DNA of 64,000 bases from CABZJG01 sp902512685 (lineage in GTDB: Bacteria > Pseudomonadota > Alphaproteobacteria > Rhodobacterales > Rhodobacteraceae): the NCBI GenBank assembly GCA_051201605.1, contig CP179201.1:1116001-1180000 (forward strand), given 5' to 3'. The position numbers were made by a program, and so were the translations under genes. The notes under the pieces are model-generated. The model had not been told where the DNA came from and did not search any database. It saw nothing but the letters and a program-made list of their open reading frames with translations. Below are positions 60,746-64,000 of the stretch, piece after piece (position 1 is the first letter of the stretch; each line of letters begins with the position of its first letter).

Positions 60746-62188
60746 TCAATCGATCATAGCAAGAAGTTTATTCAAGGACTCTTTGGCATCGCCATAGAAC
60801 ATACGCGTGTTTTCTTTGAAAAACAGTGGATTTTCGATGCCAGAATATCCTGTTCCCTGTCCGCGTTTGGACACAAAGACCTGTTTGGCTTTCCAGCATT
60901 CTAGCACCGGCATACCGGCGATCGGGCTGTTTGGGTCATCTTGTGCAGCCGGATTCACAATGTCGTTTGAGCCGATGACAATCGCCACATCAGTCTCTGG
61001 GAAATCATCGTTTATCTCATCCATTTCGAGCACAATATCATAGGGAACTTTGGCCTCTGCCAAAAGCACATTCATATGGCCGGGCAAACGGCCCGCCACC
61101 GGATGGATTGCAAAGCGGACAGATTTACCTCTGGCCCGCAGCCGCTTTGTCAGCTCGCTCACGGCTTGTTGTGCTTGGGCAACGGCCATGCCATAGCCGG
61201 GAATGATAATCACACTGTCGGCGTCATTCAGCGTTGCGGCCACACCATCGGCTTCGATGGCCACCTGCTCACCTTCTACGGCCATTTGGGGGCCCGATGT
61301 GCCACCAAAACCGCCAAGGATAACCGACACAAAAGAGCGGTTCATGGCTTTGCACATGATATAGCTTAAAATCGCGCCCGAAGATCCGACCAAGGCGCCA
61401 ACCACGATTAAAAGATCATTTCCAAGCGAAAAGCCAATCGCTGCTGCAGCCCAACCTGAATAGGAGTTGAGCATTGAGACAACAACCGGCATATCCGCCC
61501 CGCCGATCCCCATAATCAGATGCCAGCCGATAAAGAGGGCCGCAAGCGTCATGATGACCAGTGGAAAGAACTGGCCCGAATTGAAATACCAAATCAGCGA
61601 GATGACAGAAATGATCGCCGCCGCGGCGTTCAAAGCATGACCACCGGGAAGTTTGATCGCTTTGGAATTTACACGGCCTGCAAGTTTTCCATAAGCCACC
61701 ACAGATCCGGTAAAGGTAATTGCCCCGATAAATATCCCCAGAAAAAGCTCAACTCTTAGAATATTAATCTCAACAGCTGTCTTTTTAGCCACTACGGCGG
61801 CAAAGCCAGTGAGCACTGAGATATCTTGGCCATTTACGTCAAGAGCATAGCGCACGTTATCAATTTCAAAATCTGCGTTAAACCCCACAAAAACCGCTGC
61901 GAGACCAACCAGTGAATGCATGGCCGCCACGAGTTCAGGCATTTGGGTCATCTGCACGCGTTGGGCCAATTGCATGCCCACGTAACCGCCGATGCCGATT
62001 AATATCAACGACAAAAGCCACAAGCCAGACCCAGGCCCGATCAGCGTTGCCGTTATGGCAAGCGCCATTCCGACAATGCCGTACCATACAGCACGTTTAG
62101 CGCTTTCCTGTCCGGACAGACCGCCGAGTGAAAGGATGAAGAGAACAGCTGCAACAACATAGGCTGCTGTGGTAAATCCGATATCCAT
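60746..62188 (-). CDS. pntB: NAD(P)+ transhydrogenase subunit beta
   Basis: 480 aa. About nine membrane helices (1-270) form part of the proton channel, then the NADP(H)-binding dIII domain with GYGMAVAQAQQAVSEL (about 336-351) and IGSNDIVNPAAQDDPNSPIAGMPVLECWKAK, whose sequence is strongly conserved. Together with PntA it couples proton import to hydride transfer from NADH to NADP+. Begins 15 bases after pntA on the same strand. Confidence 0.96.
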   Translation of the reverse strand: MDIGFTTAAYVVAAVLFILSLGGLSGQESAKRAVWYGIVGMALAITATLIGPGSGLWLLSLILIGIGGYVGMQLAQRVQMTQMPELVAAMHSLVGLAAVFVGFNADFEIDNVRYALDVNGQDISVLTGFAAVVAKKTAVEINILRVELFLGIFIGAITFTGSVVAYGKLAGRVNSKAIKLPGGHALNAAAAIISVISLIWYFNSGQFFPLVIMTLAALFIGWHLIMGIGGADMPVVVSMLNSYSGWAAAAIGFSLGNDLLIVVGALVGSSGAILSYIMCKAMNRSFVSVILGGFGGTSGPQMAVEGEQVAIEADGVAATLNDADSVIIIPGYGMAVAQAQQAVSELTKRLRARGKSVRFAIHPVAGRLPGHMNVLLAEAKVPYDIVLEMDEINDDFPETDVAIVIGSNDIVNPAAQDDPNSPIAGMPVLECWKAKQVFVSKRGQGTGYSGIENPLFFKENTRMFYGDAKESLNKLLAMID

Positions 62189-62203
62189 TGTCTCTGCCCT
62201 CTC

Positions 62204-63775
62204 TTAAGATTTTTGAAACATGGCGAGCATTCGCCGTGTTACAAGGAAACCGCCAAAAATATTTATACCAGCCATAAAGACTGACAAAGCTGCAAGCAAA
62301 AGCACAAGGTAAGAGCTTGAGCCGATCTGCATCAAAGCGCCCAGAATGATGATCGATGATATCGCATTTGTGATCGCCATAAGGGGGGTGTGAAGAGCAT
62401 GACTTACATTCCAAATCACTTGGAAGCCGATGAACACAGCCAAAACAAACACGATAAAGTGCTGCATGAAACTTGCCGGTGCATAAGCCCCGATGATGAG
62501 CATCAAAACCGCCCCTATGGTCAGCATGCCCACTTGCTGTTTGGTGGCTTCTTTAAATGCGGCGGCCTCGGCGGCTAGTTTTTCTTCAGCCGTGGGCTCT
62601 TTGATCGGCTCTTTCTTTTGGGCCGCTATGGCCTGAATTTTGGGCGGCGGTGGCGGGAAGGTAACGTCCCCCTCATGAGTGACCGTGGCCCCGCGGATGA
62701 CATCATCTTCCATGTCATGAACGACTTTGCCATCTTTTTCAGGCGTCAAATCTGTCATCATATGGCGGATATTCGTGGCATAGAGCGTCGAGGATTGTGC
62801 CGCCATGCGGCTTGGAAAATCTGTGTATCCTATCACCGTCACACCGTTTTTGCTGATGATTTTTTCGTCAGGAACAGTTAGATCACAATTGCCGCCCCGC
62901 TCGGCTGCAAGGTCAATCACCACCGATCCGGGTTTCATCGCGGCCACCATATCGGCCAGCCAAAGCTTGGGAGCATCGCGACCGGGGATCAACGCGGTGG
63001 TGATCACGATATCCATATCGGGGGCCAGTTCGCGAAACTTTTGCAATTGCTTTTCGCGAAACTCTGGGCTGGAGGGCGCAGCGTAGCCGCCTGTCTCGGC
63101 GCCATCTGCCTGAGACTCTTCGAAATCTAAAAAGACGAACTCGGCGCCCATTGATTCGATCTGCTCAGCAACTTCTGGGCGCACATCAAAAGCATAGGTG
63201 ATCGCGCCAAGTGACGTGGCTGTGCCAATGGCCGCCAACCCAGCCACACCGGCCCCAACAATCAACACCTTTGCAGGCGGCACCTTACCAGCGGCGGTCA
63301 CCTGACCGGTAAAGAAGCGGCCAAAATTATTTCCGGCTTCAATCACGGCACGGTAGCCTGCAATATTTGCCATCGAACTGAGCGCATCCATTTTTTGTGC
63401 ACGCGAAATTCGCGGCACCATATCCATGGCGATCACACTGGCACCTTTGGCTGCAATCTGCGCCATTTGCTCTTCATTTTGTGCCGGAAAGAAGAATGAT
63501 ATTAATGTTTTGCCGTTAGTGAGCCGTTTGGCTTCAGTGTCGCTTGGCGGACGCACTTTTGCAATTGTGTCAGCCGCTTTCCATAGGGCTGCCGCGGTTT
63601 TTACGATCTTTACACCTGCGTTTTTGTATAAGGCATCAGAAAACCCGGCAGCCTGTCCTGCGCCGGTTTCGATCAGGCATTCATGACCAAGTTTTTGCAG
63701 CTGTAGCGCGCTGTCTGGTGTCATCGCCACCCGTGCTTCGCCAATAAAAGTTTCTTTGGGTGTTCCGATTTTCAT
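62204..63775 (-). CDS. pntA: NAD(P) transhydrogenase subunit alpha
   Basis: 523 aa from the ATG at 63773-63775 with GGAGAG upstream. The dI domain binds NAD(H): MKIGTPKETFIGEARVAMTP, then VLIVGAGVAGLAAIGTATSLGA (Rossmann motif, about 172-193), and the mobile loop region with TTALIPGRDAPKL. After a Pro-rich and Ala/Glu-rich linker, four C-terminal helices supply the dIIa membrane part. The alpha subunit is a single chain, as in E. coli, not split into PntAA/PntAB as in Rhodospirillum. Confidence 0.95.
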   Translation of the reverse strand: MKIGTPKETFIGEARVAMTPDSALQLQKLGHECLIETGAGQAAGFSDALYKNAGVKIVKTAAALWKAADTIAKVRPPSDTEAKRLTNGKTLISFFFPAQNEEQMAQIAAKGASVIAMDMVPRISRAQKMDALSSMANIAGYRAVIEAGNNFGRFFTGQVTAAGKVPPAKVLIVGAGVAGLAAIGTATSLGAITYAFDVRPEVAEQIESMGAEFVFLDFEESQADGAETGGYAAPSSPEFREKQLQKFRELAPDMDIVITTALIPGRDAPKLWLADMVAAMKPGSVVIDLAAERGGNCDLTVPDEKIISKNGVTVIGYTDFPSRMAAQSSTLYATNIRHMMTDLTPEKDGKVVHDMEDDVIRGATVTHEGDVTFPPPPPKIQAIAAQKKEPIKEPTAEEKLAAEAAAFKEATKQQVGMLTIGAVLMLIIGAYAPASFMQHFIVFVLAVFIGFQVIWNVSHALHTPLMAITNAISSIIILGALMQIGSSSYLVLLLAALSVFMAGINIFGGFLVTRRMLAMFQKS

Positions 63776-64000
63776 TGGCAATCTCTCCGCGAATAGATTT
63801 GATCTTTGGTCAGCCGTGCCGTTTTATCTACAACCAACACGCGCAAATGTGAATGCCGTAAATGAATATTTATGGGTCGGTATTTGTCATTGGGGTAATT
63901 TTGATGTTTTCTTTTGTGCCGAATTTATGAGCGTTCGTATTAAGCCTTTAAATGGCCCACGCCTGAATAGGCTTGGGTTGTAAACTAGCGGCCAGCAGAG

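Noticed and set aside
1..64000. CRISPR arrays, tRNA or rRNA genes, prophage or insertion sequences
   Set aside because: No regular repeat-spacer pattern, no tRNA T-loop context outside rnpB and coding sequence, and no transposase or integrase found on either strand.

Overview
The window reads as a chromosomal segment of a marine alphaproteobacterium of the Rhodobacterales (Roseobacter group). This rests on a PccR-type regulator beside propionyl-CoA carboxylase, proteins of the DUF2927, DUF1178 and DUF4174 type, a DddQ-like DMSP lyase, an oversized TRAP transporter, and a lysC-ptsP gene pair. Base composition is moderate for the group (about half GC by eye), which would suit a pelagic lineage such as the RCA/Planktomarina type; that last step is inference. 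I see no prophage, insertion sequence, CRISPR array, tRNA or rRNA gene. The only structured RNA gene recognised is RNase P RNA.

Layout. 1-9 kb: a truncated acyl-CoA dehydrogenase, dtd, a DUF2927 lipoprotein, terC, rluB, tadA and ileS. 8.1-9.1 kb: a nitric-oxide-stress cluster (nsrR-like regulator, a 50-aa membrane protein, a truncated haemoglobin) in which regulator and globin are both broken while two NsrR-like dyads remain. 9.2-13.8 kb: lysC-ptsP-acyltransferase operon. 14-17.3 kb: an SDR gene with an in-frame stop, DUF1178, a PhyH-type dioxygenase, a DddQ-like DMSP lyase and a carboxymuconolactone-decarboxylase-like protein. 17.4-24.2 kb: a two-component system divergent from a TRAP transporter. 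24.3-27.2 kb: an AMACR-type CoA enzyme, nitroreductase, RidA and a UPF0173 hydrolase. 27.6-31.9 kb: gatCA, an excalibur lipoprotein, rnpB, rpmG and a Bax-inhibitor-1 protein. 32-37.6 kb: quinone oxidoreductase, XRE regulator, hisN-like phosphatase, then 8-oxoguanine deaminase and guanine deaminase flanking a decayed methyltransferase. 37.7-44.6 kb: mgtE, 5-formyl-THF cyclo-ligase, OsmC, YmdB, a frameshifted DMT transporter, an SLC13/TrkA-C permease and yebC. 44.7-50.6 kb: a frameshifted wHTH gene, a LysE-type exporter, and a choline-O-sulfate module (EamA transporter, betC, betI, betA). 51-60.7 kb: pccR, a Bcr/CflA transporter, pccB, a small protein, pccA, DUF4174 and methylmalonyl-CoA mutase. 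60.7-63.8 kb: pntA-pntB.

How the genes fit together. The organism appears equipped to use algal osmolytes and small organic acids. DMSP could be cleaved to DMS and acrylate, and acrylate carbon could reach propionyl-CoA (the connecting genes are not in the window) and then succinyl-CoA through PccAB and methylmalonyl-CoA mutase, under PccR. Choline-O-sulfate could be hydrolysed by BetC and oxidised by BetA under BetI. A TRAP transporter with its own kinase and regulator takes up an organic acid. Two deaminases handle guanine and oxidised guanine.

The most unusual property is the number of disrupted genes among otherwise tidy operons. Six loci look broken: nsrR (one extra G in a G8 run), the truncated haemoglobin (internal deletion), the SDR (in-frame TGA), a methyltransferase relic (two stops, truncated), a DMT transporter (T7G4 frameshift) and a wHTH gene (frameshift near a G4 run). 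Three of these sit on homopolymers and could be assembly errors; the other three are harder to explain that way.
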